Positions 61,780 through 64,000 of a stretch of 64,000 bases of DNA are shown in pieces; positions within the stretch are counted from its first letter, which is position 1; each line of letters starts with the position of its first letter. The position numbers were made by a program, and so were the translations under genes. This stretch comes from Lathyrus oleraceus (lineage: Eukaryota; Streptophyta; Magnoliopsida; Fabales; Fabaceae): NCBI RefSeq assembly GCF_024323335.1, contig NC_066583.1:371133952-371197951 (forward strand). Reading direction: 5' to 3'. The notes under the pieces are model-generated. The model was not told where the DNA came from and did no database searches. It was given only the letters and a program-made list of their open reading frames with translations.

Positions 61780-63473
61780 TGTGAGAAAATTCTTTACTTT
61801 GAATTAATTTTGAATGATAGCAAATTGTGTGATCATCATCCAAATGTTGGCTGTGCATTACATTACATGATACATTTGTGTTTTTATTGTGTTTTATCCC
61901 ATTCTATTGTTGCATAACTGTACATAAAGACCTACATTGATACATCTCTTAAAATAACTCATAAAATCCATTTTGTGTCAGTATGCATCAACACATAAGC
62001 CTATGTATCGATCCATACAGCATGTGGTAAATCACAAAACTTTTTTGTTCAGTATGCATCGATGCACACGAGTCATGTATCGAAACATGAAAGGCAAAAT
62101 GATCTATGGATCGATCCATACGATCCTTGCATCGATGCATGATCTATTGAAACACCCTATGTATCAATGCATACGTATTAGGCATCGATACATGTTAGTG
62201 GAAATGTCATGTGCATCAATACATACGAATTATGCATCGATCCATGCTTAATTCAATTCACCAAAAACTAACCTATCTTACAGTATGCATCGATGCATAC
62301 TCTCATGTATCAATGCATAAGTCTGTTTTGTGCTCTAACAGTTTCTGCTTTTCAGCATATATAAGAGATGTTGTGACAGCAGTGCAAAAACACGAATTCT
62401 TAGAGGGAAAAACAATTGAACACAAGATCAAAGCAGTGTGTAGAGGCAATTGTTTCTTGAGCAGATAGAAACCTGAAAGAGACTTCATCTTCTTCATCTT
62501 CTCAATCACTTTTCTTCAAGAACATCAACACATAATCATTCTTGTTCTTTGGATTAAAGGATCAACAAGATAACGTTCAGTGGTACGATCAAGGATCTAG
62601 CTGAGGTTTTTCAGTGGAACGATCGAGGATCTAGCTGAGTTGAAGATTGAAGGGGGTTTCGAGGAAAAACCTACTGCTTTGTCCTTCAAGAACTGGAGTG
62701 TTCTTGCGGGTTTGTTAGTCACGTTTGCAGAACAGATTCAGCCGCAGCGTTGCGTTTGGAGATCGGGGGATTTCGCAAGCAGGTCGTGGAACCGGTGAAT
62801 TGTTTGCAATTTCGTGCAGGAAATTCTTGATCGTGCTCAGATCAAGTGGAGGTTTCATACAAGAAGAAGTTCTTGGAATTTAGAATTCTGGCTTTGTATC
62901 ATAACCTTGTATCAACGAATTCGGCAATAATTGATAATCAAAGTTCTCAATTTCATTTGAAATTGAGAGGGAGACGTACCCACACGCGAGGACGGCGTGG
63001 GGAACTTCCTTACCAAATCTCTGCGTATTGTATTCTTCCCTACTACGTTTTACGTTTCCAACAGTTTTGCAAATTCAGTTAGTGTGTAGTGAGTGTACCT
63101 TTTGCAAGACAGTAGTGGCAAGAAAACTTCTTTAACTAAACTCCACTGTTGTTCATTATTGATTACATACACACCAACTGTTCGACAAAATTGTTAGCTA
63201 GGTTTTATTCATTGGAAATAGACTTTAATGATAAGTGCATTCAATTAGCTAAAATTCTGGTGTTAATAGTTTCTGTCATTCTTATTCAAATCCAGCATTA
63301 AACTCGCGTGTCCGGCTTTCTAGTAGCGGTTCAGAATAGACGGAAGTCGATTCGGGACTGAAATTTTCCGCCAACTTTAAAAACTCTGATAAAACTTTAA
63401 ATCCGTTTAATTATAAAGAGGTGATCTATTCACCCCCCCCCCCCCTCTCGATCACTAGCCACACCGTCTAACA
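61780..63473 (+). repeat. 3' LTR of copia element
   Basis: Same layout as the 5' LTR; the C-run near 63432 is a few bases longer. Confidence 0.93.
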
Positions 63474-64000
63474 TGGTTGTGGAGTTATGGACTTAGAACT
63501 AGGACCTTGACCCTTGCTTAGGGAGTTTGTGATTTGAGACCATGGGATTCATCTAGTACCCTTAACTTTGGGTTCCTTTTGAATACTTGGCTTGGTTATT
63601 TTGATTTCATCTGATACATGGATTATTCTTTGCTTATTTGGCTTGCTTGAGGCTTAAATCCAAAGGAGGGAATTCTTGCTTGACTTATGTCATAAAGCTT
63701 GCTATCTCTTGATTAGATATTTCTTCTCTAGATTTTACTTATGCTCTAGAATAGTCTCTTCTTCTTCTCCCCTTCTTTGATTTTCAAAATCTTCTCTCCT
63801 TTTTTTAAAAAACCTTCTTGTTTTCAAACTTAAACCACTTTCTCAATAAAATTTGACTTTTGTTGAGTGATTTTCAAAATATTTTTCTTAATAAACTTTA
63901 ATACATCTTAAGTATATTTAAATCAATTTCAAAAGACTTAAAAAAACATAACCCATTCAAACTTTTTTGTTCCCTTTGTGCACTTTTTCTTTTAAAACTT

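Larger units (their letters stand above)
54234..63473 (+). mobile_element. SIRE/Maximus-like Ty1/copia element
   Basis: A 9240-bp element bounded by TSD TGGTT (54229-54233 and 63474-63478), inserted in the minus-strand Ogre LTR. LTRs are 1691 and 1694 bp and differ by a few tens of changes (roughly 1-2 percent by eye). Order gag-PR-INT-RT-RH is copia. A second CCHC-like finger after gag, a long 3' leader and repeated polypurine tracts suggest SIRE/Maximus. Gag and pol have three lesions, so it is not autonomous as it stands, unless some sequence differences are errors. Confidence 0.92.
50578..64000 (-). repeat. Second Ogre-type LTR, split by a copia insertion, runs off the window
   Basis: 50578-54233 and 63479-64000 together (about 4.2 kb) are the reverse-strand relative of 4267-9070. 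Matches by eye include 53645-53910 with 5738-6000, the hairpin 52685-52723 with 6822-6867, and the end of the window with about 4735-4765. Its 3' terminus (TGT... on the plus strand) is at 50578; its 5' end is beyond 64000. No primer site follows its inner end, so it is a 3' LTR or a solo LTR. It is clearly diverged from the first copy and carries no gene. Confidence 0.75.

Overview
The window is plant nuclear DNA. It is AT-rich, has spliced genes, and is packed with nested LTR retrotransposons, a LINE, a Mutator-like element and a MITE. An Ogre/Tat-type element with an LTR of about 4.8 kb, SIRE-type copia DNA and chromovirus/Athila insertions point to a large legume genome. Fabeae (pea, vetch, Lathyrus group) is my best guess, by inference from element content only.

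Layout. Positions 259-9070 hold an Ogre-like element flanked by ATTAC target-site duplications (TSDs). Its 5' LTR is reduced to about 205 bp and gag-pol is gone. What remains is an antisense extra ORF (477-1631, minus), a five-unit 442-bp tandem array whose units include the first bases of the LTR, and a full 3' LTR. A CT/CA/CG microsatellite follows. It has been hit twice, each time with TSD CGCAC: by an apparently intact Ty3/gypsy chromovirus (9566-18078, one 1456-codon gag-pol ORF) and by an Athila-type element (18102-25366) that has lost RT, RNase H and integrase. A decayed MULE with SWIM and OTU domains (minus) lies at about 25.7-29.6 kb.

The low-copy island is about 30.0-35.6 kb. It has a complete 14-exon vacuolar-type NHX cation/proton antiporter (30197-34354, plus, 538 aa, all introns GT-AG) with a fold-back MITE in intron 8. 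A small secreted DIR1-like lipid-transfer protein gene (35047-35367) faces it on the minus strand.

Positions 36-48 kb are old repeat debris: an AAC-rich microsatellite, hairpin-bearing tandem repeats, a decayed LTR-like stretch with TTCGAA-centred palindromes, two copies of an unclassified repeat, and two rotted copia fragments. A LINE fragment (minus) lies at 48.3-50.5 kb. From 50578 to the window end is a second Ogre-type LTR on the minus strand, split by a young SIRE/Maximus-like copia element (54234-63473, TSD TGGTT) with three reading-frame lesions.

The most unusual pattern is shared architecture. Three unrelated young LTR elements, one older LTR-like segment and the MULE each carry a different, family-specific, self-complementary word of 14-16 bp, repeated and often paired at a short distance inside the LTR or terminal zone. 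The Ogre LTR also has a hairpin whose two arms changed in a compensatory way between the two copies here. The Ogre tandem array shows junction bases that look like snap-back copying. I see nothing prokaryotic, no CRISPR array and no RNA gene I can support.
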